Counted from the first letter of the stretch, positions 1-7,049 are shown. The stretch is DNA of 17,100 nt from Candidatus Cloacimonadota bacterium (GCA_030596265.1 JAUVKM010000012.1:1-17100), one strand, 5' to 3'. Numbers and translations: made by a program. The notes: a model not told the origin generated them from the letters alone.

Positions 1-143
1 AGAGTAGTTTCCAATTTATAATCACAATCGGATAATCCTCTGAAAGCAAACTTAGATCTGTATCTTCCAATTCGTGGATTCCATGAATTTTCGAACAATT
101 TTTCCTGCAAATCATTCCAACTTTTAACTACATATTCATTCAT
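1..143 (-). CDS. FRG-domain protein, N-terminal fragment (runs off the left edge)
   Basis: An ATG at 143-141 opens a frame that stays open for 47 codons to the window edge, one base after the stop of the lipoprotein gene. The peptide begins MNEYVVKSWNDLQEKLFENS and continues with RIGRYRSKFAFRGLSDCDY and a leucine/threonine-rich end. The FAFRGLSD core, preceded by an IGRYRS stretch, is what I recognise as the start of an FRG domain, named for its Phe-Arg-Gly motif. The biochemical role of this domain is poorly known; such proteins are often met in accessory or defence neighbourhoods. The ribosome binding site is weak: a GGAG lies about 17 nt upstream, so translation may be coupled to the preceding gene. 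A second ATG at 139-137 is an alternative start. The C-terminal part, which would show any effector domain, is outside the window. Family assignment is fairly sure; function is unknown. Confidence 0.7.
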   Translation of the reverse strand, partial: MNEYVVKSWNDLQEKLFENSWNPRIGRYRSKFAFRGLSDCDYKLETT

Positions 144-144
144 G

Positions 145-864
145 TTAAAAATCGAACCCCGCTCCAATTGCAAAGATAGGAGCTGCCCCAAAAGATCCAT
201 ATTTTTGAGCTGCCATTTCTACTCCAACTTCAGGTCTGAAATAAAGAGGACCAAGTTCAAGTGATAATCCACCAACAACCCCAAATCTGTTCAACATAAA
301 TGCTTCATCAATATCAGCTTCAACTATGGAAATAAAATCTGCGCTATATCTTGCCATTCCTGTTACTGCCAGAGCTTTCCCAATCCTATAAGTTGCCAGG
401 AAGGGAACTTCAAAACCATAAGAATTAATTTCAGCTATATCGAGTGTGTTCTCTTCTTCTTCTTCGTCAGATTCAGTGGTAACAAAGGTAACTCCCGGCA
501 TTATAGCGAGCGATGCTTTTTCACTATCGTATGGAAGACGATATTTTAAATATACCTTAGAACCAACTCCTCCCAGAGATATCCATACCTTACCGTTAAT
601 ATCCATTTTATCGGTCAAGCCAATACCGGCTTTCATACCATAAACAGGTAAAGAAAGCAAACCGGTTGCATTAAAGTTAGTTTCATTATTCACGCTTGTT
701 ATAAACATTGTGGAAGTTAGGTCTAATCCATAACCATATTCAACTCCAAATTTTGGATGACCCGGCTCAACAGTTTCTGCTGTTTCCATCATCGAGGTAT
801 TCATCACGGCACAACCCGATAAGAACATCAATAAAACAACTAAATACAAACTTATCTTTCTCAT
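145..864 (-). CDS. Predicted outer-membrane beta-rich lipoprotein
   Basis: This encodes a 239-residue protein with a lipoprotein signal: Arg-Lys, a hydrophobic stretch, then lipobox LSGC at residues 15-18, so Cys18 should be lipidated. The rest is built of alternating short hydrophobic strands rich in Gly and aromatic residues (VEYGYGLDL, GMKAGIGLTD, ARYSADF, GAGFDF). It ends in Phe, as many beta-barrel outer-membrane proteins do. An acidic run (ESDEEEEE, about residues 131-138) probably forms an exposed loop. The start has a good AAGGAG site 7 nt upstream. It lies 21 nt after the M23 peptidase gene and one base before the FRG gene, so the three are probably co-transcribed. No named family was recognised. 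A lipid-anchored, barrel-like envelope protein is an inference from sequence texture; the CDS itself is secure. Confidence 0.88.
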   Translation of the reverse strand: MRKISLYLVVLLMFLSGCAVMNTSMMETAETVEPGHPKFGVEYGYGLDLTSTMFITSVNNETNFNATGLLSLPVYGMKAGIGLTDKMDINGKVWISLGGVGSKVYLKYRLPYDSEKASLAIMPGVTFVTTESDEEEEENTLDIAEINSYGFEVPFLATYRIGKALAVTGMARYSADFISIVEADIDEAFMLNRFGVVGGLSLELGPLYFRPEVGVEMAAQKYGSFGAAPIFAIGAGFDF

Positions 865-885
865 ACATACTCTCCTTCTTAATCT

Positions 886-1650
886 TTATTCATTACCAAT
901 ATTAATATGTTTTATGAAATTTGCTGCAGAATTTTGTTCAAATCTTAGTCTGTTCCTTGGATCAAATGATCTATTCTCACTATCACGCAACTCCAAATGC
1001 AGGTGAGAAGGTTTGCCGCTATTACGGACATTACCGGTAAGACCGGTAAGACCAACCACTGTATTTCTATCTACCGTCTGGTTAAGTTCTACAAACACTT
1101 CGTTCAAATGTGTATAAATACTTTCAATCCCTTCCGGATACAAAATTCTGATAGTTTTACCATACTCTATTTTCATTGAATCGATAATTCCACCCGGTTT
1201 TTCATATTGAACTTGAACCAGGAAATGCGGGTTATCACTCACTTCCGTAATGATTCCAAAATCTGTAAGCGGATAAACGGGGGTATTTTCCGGAACAAAA
1301 AGATCAATACCTTCATGGATCCTTTTACGTTCTCGAGTTCCACGCCCGCAACCATAATGATCTGACCAGCGATTTCTGATATATTTTTTTATCAATTCAT
1401 TAAAATCCATCCCATCTTTAAAGGGCGAACTATAATGATAGAATTTATCAATGAAATCTGCTGTAAAAACAACTACCGGTTCTTTAAAGGAAGAGACCTT
1501 GACCGCCAACATAGAATCCTCCTCACTGGTAAGAATTGTAATATTATTCATCTTCTTTTCTAAGTATTTAATGTAGAAAAAATCGCTAATAACAATTATG
1601 AGCAAAATTATAATAATAACTGCTCGAATAAGAGATGTGCTAATTTTCAT
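886..1650 (-). CDS. Membrane-anchored M23 family (LytM-type) metallopeptidase
   Basis: The 254-residue protein starts with a single hydrophobic segment (about residues 8-26) that should act as an uncleaved membrane anchor. A spacer of roughly 80 residues follows, then a C-terminal LytM domain. The zinc and catalytic signature is complete: H112 and D116 (HEGID), H181 (YTHL), and H216/H218 (SHLHLELRD). Active members cut peptide cross-links of the cell wall or, in some groups, interpeptide bridges; here the intact motif predicts activity in the periplasm. Start choice: ATG at 1650 follows AAAAGAGG, a reasonable ribosome binding site. It is the first gene of the leftward run with the lipoprotein and FRG genes and is divergent from rplM. 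An envelope remodelling or maturation role is inferred; the actual substrate cannot be told from sequence. Confidence 0.9.
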   Translation of the reverse strand: MKISTSLIRAVIIIILLIIVISDFFYIKYLEKKMNNITILTSEEDSMLAVKVSSFKEPVVVFTADFIDKFYHYSSPFKDGMDFNELIKKYIRNRWSDHYGCGRGTRERKRIHEGIDLFVPENTPVYPLTDFGIITEVSDNPHFLVQVQYEKPGGIIDSMKIEYGKTIRILYPEGIESIYTHLNEVFVELNQTVDRNTVVGLTGLTGNVRNSGKPSHLHLELRDSENRSFDPRNRLRFEQNSAANFIKHINIGNE

Positions 1651-1949
1651 AAAACCTCTTTTAATAATTTTTTCATACTCCCTATGAGGAGTCCATAGTA
1701 TTTACTATTTTCGTCATATTCCTCAGATCGGAACTATTGAACTAACTAAAAAAAATTCTTTGTTCCTATTTAATTATCAATTTTATAATTTAAAGTTATC
1801 TGGCAATATTTTTCTAAAAAGAACATCTAAAATAGTGACATAAAAGTAGTTTAGTGCTATTAATTTCAATGTATACTTGACAGTAAAACAGTGGATAAAA
1901 TATTTTGTTCGTCCGATCATCAAAGAGTATAGAAAAATAAGGAGATAGA
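1651..1949. other. Divergent intergenic region between the M23 gene and rplM
   Basis: This 299-bp AT-rich gap must hold promoters for both directions. On the M23 side there is a 5-bp-stem hairpin (ACTCC 1677-1681 with GGAGT 1688-1692), which falls in the leader of the M23 transcript, and a 14-bp palindrome ATAGTATTTACTAT (1695-1708) that could be an operator. On the rplM side a sigma70-like promoter is visible and is listed separately. No ORF here looks coding. Confidence 0.4.
1877..1906 (+). promoter_or_regulatory. Candidate sigma70-type promoter of the rplM operon
   Basis: A perfect -35 box TTGACA (1877-1882) is followed after 18 bp by TATTTT (1901-1906) as a -10 box, 43 nt before the rplM start. 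The rplM ribosome binding site GGAG (1941-1944) lies 5 nt before the ATG. The -10 match is only partial, so the exact start point is uncertain, but nothing else in the gap has an equally good -35. Confidence 0.5.
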
Positions 1950-2384
1950 ATGAAAACTGAAACTCCAAAAGCAGATATGATCAAGCAAGATTGGTATCTG
2001 GTGGATGCAAAAGATATGGTATTAGGAAGATTAGCGACACAAATCGCTACGATCCTCCGCGGAAAAAATAAGCCATATTTTAGCCCGCATCTCGATACCG
2101 GAGACTACGTTGTAGTTATCAATGCTGAGAAAATCAAGCTTACAGGAAATAAAGAATTACAAAAAACTTATAAACGTTATAGTGGTTATCCGGATGGACA
2201 AACTGTTATCCCATTTAAAAGAATGATTCAGGAACATCCTGAAAGAATTATTGAACATGCCGTGAAAGGAATGCTTCCGAAGAACATCTTGGGAAGACAA
2301 ATATTCACCAAGCTTAAAGTATATGCTGGGACAGAGCATCCTCACATAGCTCAAACTCCCAAGCTACTCAATTTATCTAGTTAG
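1950..2384 (+). CDS. rplM: Large ribosomal subunit protein L13 (uL13)
   Basis: The 144-residue protein matches L13 over its full length, close to the usual ~142 residues. Diagnostic stretches are [19 protein letters not shown] near the N-terminus, [20 protein letters not shown] in the middle, and the signature [16 protein letters not shown] followed by [11 protein letters not shown] near the C-terminus. L13 is an early-assembling 23S rRNA-binding protein of the 50S subunit. It is the first gene of the operon, directly followed (11 nt) by rpsI; L13-S9 is one of the most conserved pairs of ribosomal genes in bacteria. GGAG 5 nt upstream fixes the ATG. Nothing unusual is seen. Confidence 0.98.
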   Translation: MKTETPKADMIKQDWYLVDAKDMVLGRLATQIATILRGKNKPYFSPHLDTGDYVVVINAEKIKLTGNKELQKTYKRYSGYPDGQTVIPFKRMIQEHPERIIEHAVKGMLPKNILGRQIFTKLKVYAGTEHPHIAQTPKLLNLSS

Positions 2385-2395
2385 GGAGATATCAA

Positions 2396-2782
2396 ATGCA
2401 ATATTTTGATGCTGTAGGAAGAAGAAAAACATCAGTCGCAAGAGTTCGCTTAACGCCTGGAACAGGTAAACGAATCGCAAATAAGATCACAATGAAAAAA
2501 CATCTTCAACGTGAAATCCTCGAAATGATCGTTGAACAGCCACTCAGCCTTGTTGGACTTTCTGATAAAGTTGATATTAACGTGAACGTTAATGGTGGTG
2601 GTCTTTCCGGTCAAGCCGGTGCGATCCGACATGGTATAGCTCGTGCTCTTGTAAAATATGATGAAGAGTTAAAAAGCGAATTAAAGAAGAACGGATTCCT
2701 TACTCGTGACTCACGAATGGTAGAAAGAAAGAAGCCGGGTCAGCCAAAAGCAAGAAAGAAATTCCAATTCTCTAAACGTTGA
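2396..2782 (+). CDS. rpsI: Small ribosomal subunit protein S9 (uS9)
   Basis: A 128-residue S9 of ordinary length. It begins with the typical [17 protein letters not shown] and contains [21 protein letters not shown]. It ends in the basic tail [18 protein letters not shown] and finally SKR; in the 30S subunit this tail reaches the P-site tRNA. The ribosome binding site AGGGAG sits just after the rplM stop. After its stop there is a 133-nt gap with two stem-loops before rpsB, so rpsB may also be separately controlled. Confidence 0.98.
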   Translation: MQYFDAVGRRKTSVARVRLTPGTGKRIANKITMKKHLQREILEMIVEQPLSLVGLSDKVDINVNVNGGGLSGQAGAIRHGIARALVKYDEELKSELKKNGFLTRDSRMVERKKPGQPKARKKFQFSKR

Positions 2783-2915
2783 TCAAATATTCAGTTTAAA
2801 TATTATAAACTGATCACACTATTCGGATATATGCAAAGCGGTGTCCGGCAACTGCCGGATTGAATTGCAGACGAAACCGGATAGGAGAAAAAGAACCGTA
2901 AATAAAGGAGATAAA
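2783..2915 (+). promoter_or_regulatory. Structured leader between rpsI and rpsB
   Basis: Two perfect hairpins lie in this 133-nt spacer: TCAGTTTA/TAAACTGA (2791-2798 with 2806-2813, 7-nt loop) and TCCGGC/GCCGGA (2844-2849 with 2854-2859, 4-nt loop). A further CCGGAT at 2877-2882 could compete for the second stem. Neither hairpin is followed by a T-run, so they are poor intrinsic terminators. In other bacteria rpsB-tsf is often autoregulated by S2 through its leader; a similar role here is only an inference, and I see no match to a known leader consensus. Confidence 0.35.
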
Positions 2916-4055
2916 ATGTCAGTAGTTACAATGAAGTCTCTCTTAGAGAGCGGAGTTCACTTCGGTCACCAAACTTATAAGTGGAATCCCAAAATGGATA
3001 AATACATTTTCATCAAAAGAAATGGTATCCATATTTTAGACCTTAAACAAACCCTCGATGCAATCAATGAATCTTACATGTTCATCAAAGATATCGTTTC
3101 AAAAGGTGAAACAGTACTTTTTGTTGGAACTAAGAAACAAGCACAGGAAGCAGTTGTAAATGCAGCTAAAAAATGTGGCGGGTTTTACGCTTCAAATCGT
3201 TGGTATGGTGGAATGCTTACAAATATGAAGACTATTCGACGCAGTATTGAAAAATTGGAATATTATGAGCAAATCGTAGAAGACGGGACTATTAATAGTT
3301 TTACTAAACTTGAAGCTACAAAAATGAAACGTACTTATGATAAGATCCATTTCGGTCTTGCTGGTATCAGAGAAATGGATAAACTTCCAGGTGCTATTAT
3401 TATCGTAGATATTATCAAAGAAAATATTGCACTTTTAGAAGCAAAAAAACTTGGCATTCCAATTGTTGCAATGGTTGATACAAATGCAGATCCTGATTTT
3501 ATAGATTATGTGATACCGTCTAACGATGATGCTATCAGAGCTATTCAGCTTATCACTGATGTTATGGCAAATGCCGTGATCGAAGGGAAACAAGCTCTAC
3601 TCGAAGGTGCAGACATTGTTCTTCCTGAAGAGAAAAAACCTGATGAAAAAGTTGAAGAAAAAACTGAAGTAAAAACTGAAGTAAAAACTGTTGAAGAAAA
3701 AGCTGCCAAAAAGGTAGAAGATACACCTAAGAAAGAAGCTGAAAAGGAAGTGAAAAAAGAGACAAAGAAAGTAGAAGCTTCCAAACCTGTTAAAAAAACA
3801 GTTGAAAAAACTGAGGATAAACCAAAAAAAGAAGCTAAGAAAGAAGAAGCTTCTAAACCAGAAAAGAAAACAGTAAAAAAAGCTGAAGTAAAAGCTGCTG
3901 AAGATAAACCAAAAAAGGAAGCTAAAAAAGAAGTAAAGAAAGCAAAAGTTTCTAAGCCAGCTAAGGAAACAGCTAAGAAAATTGAAGACAAACCAGTAAA
4001 AAAAACTGAAGATAAACCAAAAAAAACAACTAAGAAAACTGTAAAAGAAGCTTAG
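2916..4055 (+). CDS. rpsB: Small ribosomal subunit protein S2 (uS2) with a long Lys/Glu-rich C-terminal tail
   Basis: The first ~238 residues are an ordinary S2: [46 protein letters not shown], then [19 protein letters not shown] and [12 protein letters not shown]. From about residue 239 a tail of some 140 residues follows. It is composed almost only of Lys, Glu, Ala, Pro, Thr and Val; by hand count the last 139 residues hold about 51 Lys and 33 Asp/Glu. The tail contains repeated [14 protein letters not shown] units. The ATG at 2916 is chosen because AAGGAG lies 5 nt upstream; an in-frame GTG at 2841 would read through a leader hairpin and lacks a site. S2 binds the 30S subunit late, together with S1. 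The tail looks disordered and histone-H1-like, and it ends at a normal stop before tsf. Its role is unknown; it might contact rRNA, mRNA or S1. Confidence 0.97.
   Translation: MSVVTMKSLLESGVHFGHQTYKWNPKMDKYIFIKRNGIHILDLKQTLDAINESYMFIKDIVSKGETVLFVGTKKQAQEAVVNAAKKCGGFYASNRWYGGMLTNMKTIRRSIEKLEYYEQIVEDGTINSFTKLEATKMKRTYDKIHFGLAGIREMDKLPGAIIIVDIIKENIALLEAKKLGIPIVAMVDTNADPDFIDYVIPSNDDAIRAIQLITDVMANAVIEGKQALLEGADIVLPEEKKPDEKVEEKTEVKTEVKTVEEKAAKKVEDTPKKEAEKEVKKETKKVEASKPVKKTVEKTEDKPKKEAKKEEASKPEKKTVKKAEVKAAEDKPKKEAKKEVKKAKVSKPAKETAKKIEDKPVKKTEDKPKKTTKKTVKEA
3816..4040 (+). repeat. Imperfect direct repeats inside the rpsB tail
   Basis: The sequence GATAAACCAAAAAA followed by GAAGCTAA-like codons recurs at 3816 and 3903, and a shortened form starts at 4011; a degenerate copy lies near 3986. 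The repeats encode [14 protein letters not shown] units. They suggest that the tail grew by duplication of a short coding unit, which also makes this stretch prone to length variation. Confidence 0.6.
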
Positions 4056-4089
4056 TTAAAAAGATTTTAGACCAGGAGAAAAATATATT

Positions 4090-4971
4090 ATGAGTATCTC
4101 AGCAAAATTAGTTATGGAGCTCAGGGGAAAAACTGATGCCGGTATGATGGATTGCAAAAAAGCTCTGATCGAAACAAATGGGGATTTAGAAGCAGCTACT
4201 GATTACCTTAGAGAAAAAGGCATAAGTAAAGCTGCAAAAAAAGCTAGCAGAATTGCAGCTGAAGGTCTTGTGTTCAACGCAATTTCCGAAGATGCAAAAA
4301 TTGCAGCACTTGTGGAATTCAATTCTGAAACTGACTTCGTAGCAAAAAATAATGACTTTAAGGATTTTGGTAAATTACTAACAAAACTTGTTATTGAAAA
4401 TGATTTGAAATCAGTTGATGAGCTTAAGGCTTTTGAAATTGATGGTTCTACTATTGAAACAAAACTTTCCGGACTTATTGCCAAGATCGGCGAAAACATG
4501 AATATCCGTCGTTTCGTAAGGGTTACATCCGATAATTTTGTAACTACCTATCTTCATATGGGTGGAAAGATCGGTGTAGCACTTCAATTAGAAGGTGATG
4601 TAACTGACGAAAATAAGGCAAAAGCAAAAGATATAGCAATGCATGTCGCTGCAATGTCTCCAGACTATCTTGATAAATCTGAAGTAACACAAGATGCTCT
4701 AGATAAAGAAAAAGCTATTCTCAAAGCTCAATTAATCGAGCAAGGAAAACCGGAAAACATTATTGATAAGATCCTTATTGGTAAGATGAATAAGTTCTTC
4801 GAAGAGAATTGTCTTCTTCAACAAAAATTTGTAAAAGATGATAAAGTAACCGTAGAAAACTATGTTGGAAATATGAAAATAATTTCTATCGTACGTTTTA
4901 AACTCGGTGAAGGTTTGGAAAAGAGAAATGAAGATTTTGCTGCTGAAGTTGCAGAACAAATGAAAGGCTAA
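4090..4971 (+). CDS. tsf: Elongation factor Ts
   Basis: This 293-residue protein is the nucleotide exchange factor for EF-Tu, slightly longer than the ~283 residues of the E. coli protein. The N-terminal UBA-like module is clear (VMELRGKTDAGMMDCKKALI, then GDLEAATDYLREKG). It is followed by the EF-Tu-contacting motif TDFVAKN at about residue 81 and by the two core subdomains, with a dimerisation-type region containing HVAAMSPDYLD. It sits 34 nt after rpsB, the standard neighbour. AGGAG is 10-11 nt before the ATG, slightly far but the only good site. Nothing is missing. Confidence 0.97.
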   Translation: MSISAKLVMELRGKTDAGMMDCKKALIETNGDLEAATDYLREKGISKAAKKASRIAAEGLVFNAISEDAKIAALVEFNSETDFVAKNNDFKDFGKLLTKLVIENDLKSVDELKAFEIDGSTIETKLSGLIAKIGENMNIRRFVRVTSDNFVTTYLHMGGKIGVALQLEGDVTDENKAKAKDIAMHVAAMSPDYLDKSEVTQDALDKEKAILKAQLIEQGKPENIIDKILIGKMNKFFEENCLLQQKFVKDDKVTVENYVGNMKIISIVRFKLGEGLEKRNEDFAAEVAEQMKG

Positions 4972-4991
4972 TAATTTGTAGGAGCGATCTT

Positions 4992-5717
4992 ATGCGAAGA
5001 TATAAACCTGAAAAGATCCACAAAGTTATATTCAAAATAAGCGGAGAAGTTCTTGCAGGCGAAAAAGGATTCGGCATTGATATGCAAAGTGTTGAAAATC
5101 TCATCGAAGACCTAATCTCCATTAAAAAAGCAGGATATAGTATTGGTATTGTATTGGGAGGAGGAAATTTCTTCCGAGGTGTTTCTGAAGTTGGTAAACA
5201 CATTAACAGGTATACTGCTGATAATGTAGGTATGCTGGCAACTATTCAAAATGCTTTGATCATGAGCGGACTTTTGCAAAAGAAAAATTATCGTACAGAA
5301 ATTTATTCTGCTATTCAGGTTGATAAAGTAGCAAAGTTCTATACTCCAAACAGAGCGACTACTTCCCTTAATGAAGGAAAGATATGTTTCTTCTGCGGTG
5401 GTATTGGGAATCCCTTCTTCACAACAGATACAGCAGCAATTCTACGTGCAATTGAGTTGAATGCAGATATCGTTCTTAAAGGAACTAAAGTAGATGGTGT
5501 TTTCAGTGCTGACCCTGTAAAAGATAAAAATGCAAAATTCATAGCTGATATTACATTTAGTGAAGTCCTTGATAAAGAATTGCATGTAATGGATATGACC
5601 GCATTTACTATAGCACGTGAAAACAATATGCCAATTAAAGTCTTTAATATTACAAAAAAGGGTAATTTGAAAGAAGCTATTTTGAATAAAGATGTTGGAA
5701 CCTTTGTTCATAAGTAA
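4992..5717 (+). CDS. pyrH: UMP kinase
   Basis: A 241-residue hexameric bacterial-type UMP kinase of the amino-acid kinase fold, converting UMP to UDP in pyrimidine synthesis. Motifs seen are KISGEVLAG (residues 15-23, phosphate-binding lysine region), LGGGNFFRG (55-63), TADNVGMLATIQNAL (75-89, substrate loop), then GIGNPFFTTDTAAILRA and LKGTKVDGVFSADP. The length equals that of the E. coli enzyme. It follows tsf by 20 nt with AGGAG upstream and precedes frr by 9 nt. The order rpsB-tsf-pyrH-frr is widely conserved. Confidence 0.97.
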   Translation: MRRYKPEKIHKVIFKISGEVLAGEKGFGIDMQSVENLIEDLISIKKAGYSIGIVLGGGNFFRGVSEVGKHINRYTADNVGMLATIQNALIMSGLLQKKNYRTEIYSAIQVDKVAKFYTPNRATTSLNEGKICFFCGGIGNPFFTTDTAAILRAIELNADIVLKGTKVDGVFSADPVKDKNAKFIADITFSEVLDKELHVMDMTAFTIARENNMPIKVFNITKKGNLKEAILNKDVGTFVHK

Positions 5718-5726
5718 GGAGTTATC

Positions 5727-6281
5727 ATGCAAGAATTAATACAGAATCTTACGGAAAAAATGGAAAAGGCATTCAATTCATTACTTAAAAATTATTCCAG
5801 AATTAGAACCGGAAGAGCTAATACATCTACTTTAGACGATATAAAAATTGATTATTACGGAGCTCCAACTCCCATTAAACAACTTTGTAATATCTCTATC
5901 CCGGAACCAAGGCTCATCGTGATTCAACCTTGGGATAAATCTATTCTTGAAGGAATTGAAAAAACTCTTCTTTCCTCCAATATCGGAGTTACTCCTGATA
6001 ATGATGGAAATGTTATCCGTCTTCCATTTCAACCTTTAACTGAAGAAACAAGATTGGATATTGTGAAGCAGATCAAGAAAATGGCAGAAGATGCTAAGAT
6101 CGAGATCAGGAACATACGACGTGAAGGGAATGAGACTTCTAAGAATATGGAAAAGAAAAGTGAGATCAGTGAAGACAATATGAAAGATCTCCAAATCGAC
6201 ATTCAAGAACTGACGGATAAATTAGTTAAAAAAATAGCTGATACTGCCAAATCTAAAGAAACTGAGATAATGGAAGTATAG
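5727..6281 (+). CDS. frr: Ribosome recycling factor
   Basis: At 184 residues it has the normal size for RRF, which with EF-G splits post-termination ribosomes. The signature RIRTGRANTSTLDDIKIDYY is followed by GAPTPIKQL, then IPEPRLIVIQPWDKS. The long helical C-terminal half is rich in Lys and Glu (RLDIVKQIKKMAEDAKIEI, RNIRREGNE). AAGGAG (5716-5721) overlaps the pyrH stop, implying tight coupling with pyrH. It is the last classical gene of this operon; a ferredoxin follows 29 nt later. Confidence 0.97.
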   Translation: MQELIQNLTEKMEKAFNSLLKNYSRIRTGRANTSTLDDIKIDYYGAPTPIKQLCNISIPEPRLIVIQPWDKSILEGIEKTLLSSNIGVTPDNDGNVIRLPFQPLTEETRLDIVKQIKKMAEDAKIEIRNIRREGNETSKNMEKKSEISEDNMKDLQIDIQELTDKLVKKIADTAKSKETEIMEV

Positions 6282-6310
6282 TTTGTCGAAAAAAATTTAA
6301 AGGAGAAATT

Positions 6311-6493
6311 ATGGCTCTCATAATAACTTCTGAATGTGTAAAATGTGGTGTTTGCGTAGATGTTTGCCCTATTTCGGCGATAATTGAAAGTGAAGCGCAA
6401 TATATTATTACTGATGCATGTATAGATTGTGGTAAATGTATTGAAGTCTGTCCTATAGATTCTATAAAAAATGTTAAGATGAACGGACAGTAA
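6311..6493 (+). CDS. Small 2[4Fe-4S] ferredoxin
   Basis: A 60-residue bacterial-type ferredoxin with two complete cluster motifs: C9, C12, C15, C19-Pro (CVKCGVCVDVCP) and C37, C40, C43, C47-Pro (CIDCGKCIEVCP). The internal pseudo-twofold symmetry and size are those of the clostridial type. Such proteins carry low-potential electrons for anaerobic enzymes such as pyruvate:ferredoxin oxidoreductase or hydrogenases, in the cytoplasm. AGGAG lies just upstream of the ATG. It is only 29 nt after frr, with the operon terminator directly behind it, so it is probably co-transcribed with the translation genes. Its partner enzyme cannot be told from context. Confidence 0.95.
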   Translation: MALIITSECVKCGVCVDVCPISAIIESEAQYIITDACIDCGKCIEVCPIDSIKNVKMNGQ

Positions 6494-6515
6494 ATAGTTT
6501 ATATCAGATATTGTT

Positions 6516-6543
6516 AAGCCCGGATTTATTCCGGGCTTTTTTT
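6516..6543 (+). terminator. Intrinsic terminator of the rplM-ferredoxin operon
   Basis: A perfect 8-bp stem AAGCCCGG (6516-6523) / CCGGGCTT (6531-6538) with a 7-nt loop runs directly into a run of T ending at 6543. It starts 22 nt after the ferredoxin stop. This is the clearest terminator in the window. Confidence 0.93.
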
Positions 6544-6605
6544 ATTTCAATATTAATTTTGCCAGAGCTTCTTGGCTATATTTTTCATAAGTAGAATTTG
6601 GAATC

Positions 6606-6716
6606 ACTGTCATTCCCACGATCTATTCTCCATAGCAGGCTACTGCGAAGGACGAAAAGTGGAAATCTTTGTTATAATTAAAAAGTAGATACCCGATCGT
6701 AGTCGAGTATGACAGT
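6606..6716. repeat. REPIN-like inverted repeat element
   Basis: The element is bounded by perfect 8-bp inverted ends ACTGTCAT (6606-6613) and ATGACAGT (6709-6716); the similarity continues a few bases on both sides with mismatches. Inside each end is a hairpin: ATTCCCAC/GTGGAAAT (6612-6619 with 6659-6666, one mismatch) and ATACCCGA/TCGAGTAT (6689-6696 with 6703-6710, one mismatch). Two hairpin-forming units in opposite orientation is the plan of a REPIN, a non-autonomous element moved in trans. Only one copy is in this window, so mobility cannot be shown. Confidence 0.5.
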
Positions 6717-6902
6717 TATTGTTATTTTATACATTTACCTAAAAGTTTAAGAAAGACTTGATTCGCAGCGAGCAGAGAGAGTGTAGATTGAGAATTTCAA
6801 AGTTTGCAATTTATTTTCTAATTGACACCTAATAATAATTTTTTCAAATTCGATTTTGATTTTAATAATTAACTTGCAACATTAGAATTTAGGAGAGAAA
6901 AT

Positions 6903-7049
6903 TTGAAATTGAAAATGAGAATTAAAAATGTATACATTTTATATTTGCGTGGCGTGCATATGTTAATCAACATTCCGCTTCGCTCCATGTTGATTAACGC
7001 CGAGCGTGACACTGTAAAAGACTCGCAACAGTATCGAAGCGGAACATAA
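6903..7049 (+). CDS. Doubtful small ORF overlapping a palindromic repeat
   Basis: A TTG at 6903 stands 7 nt after AGGAG (6891-6895) and opens a 48-codon frame; an in-frame ATG is at 6915. The product would contain YLRGVHMLINIPLRSMLINA, but that stretch is encoded by the palindrome at 6962-6998, so the peptide may be only a by-product of the repeat. No domain, signal peptide or known family is seen. It is listed because the ribosome binding site is well placed. Confidence 0.18.
   Translation: MKLKMRIKNVYILYLRGVHMLINIPLRSMLINAERDTVKDSQQYRSGT
6962..7044. repeat. Strong palindrome with an alternative downstream pairing
   Basis: GTTAATCAACAT (6962-6973) and ATGTTGATTAAC (6987-6998) form a perfect 12-bp stem with a 13-nt loop. 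Bases 6973-6982 (TTCCGCTTCG), mostly the loop, are exactly complementary to 7035-7044 (CGAAGCGGAA), so a second, competing fold is possible. The right arm continues into TAACGCCGAGCGTG (6995-7008), whose exact reverse complement occurs at 12456-12469. This is a dispersed repeat family or recombination site of unknown kind. Confidence 0.65.

Noticed and set aside
2841..2915. GTG start that would lengthen S2 by 25 residues
   Set aside because: It lies in a leader hairpin and has no ribosome binding site. The ATG at 2916 has AAGGAG at ideal distance and matches the usual S2 start.
3545..3991. 148-residue minus-strand frame rich in Phe, Ser and Ala that looks membrane-like
   Set aside because: It is the complement of the Lys/Glu-rich rpsB tail; AAA/GAA codons read backwards give Phe/Ser. 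No ribosome binding site was found.
3816..4040. Short spaced repeats as a CRISPR array
   Set aside because: They are imperfect, lie in frame inside rpsB, encode similar peptides and have no unique spacers of constant length.
6962..6998. Palindrome as an intrinsic terminator
   Set aside because: It has no T-run on either side and does not follow a gene end; the operon already has a good terminator at 6516-6543.
6962..6998. Palindrome as a canonical integron attC site
   Set aside because: The outer arms read GTTAATC...GATTAAC, opposite to the RYYYAAC...GTTRRRY order and outside the consensus.
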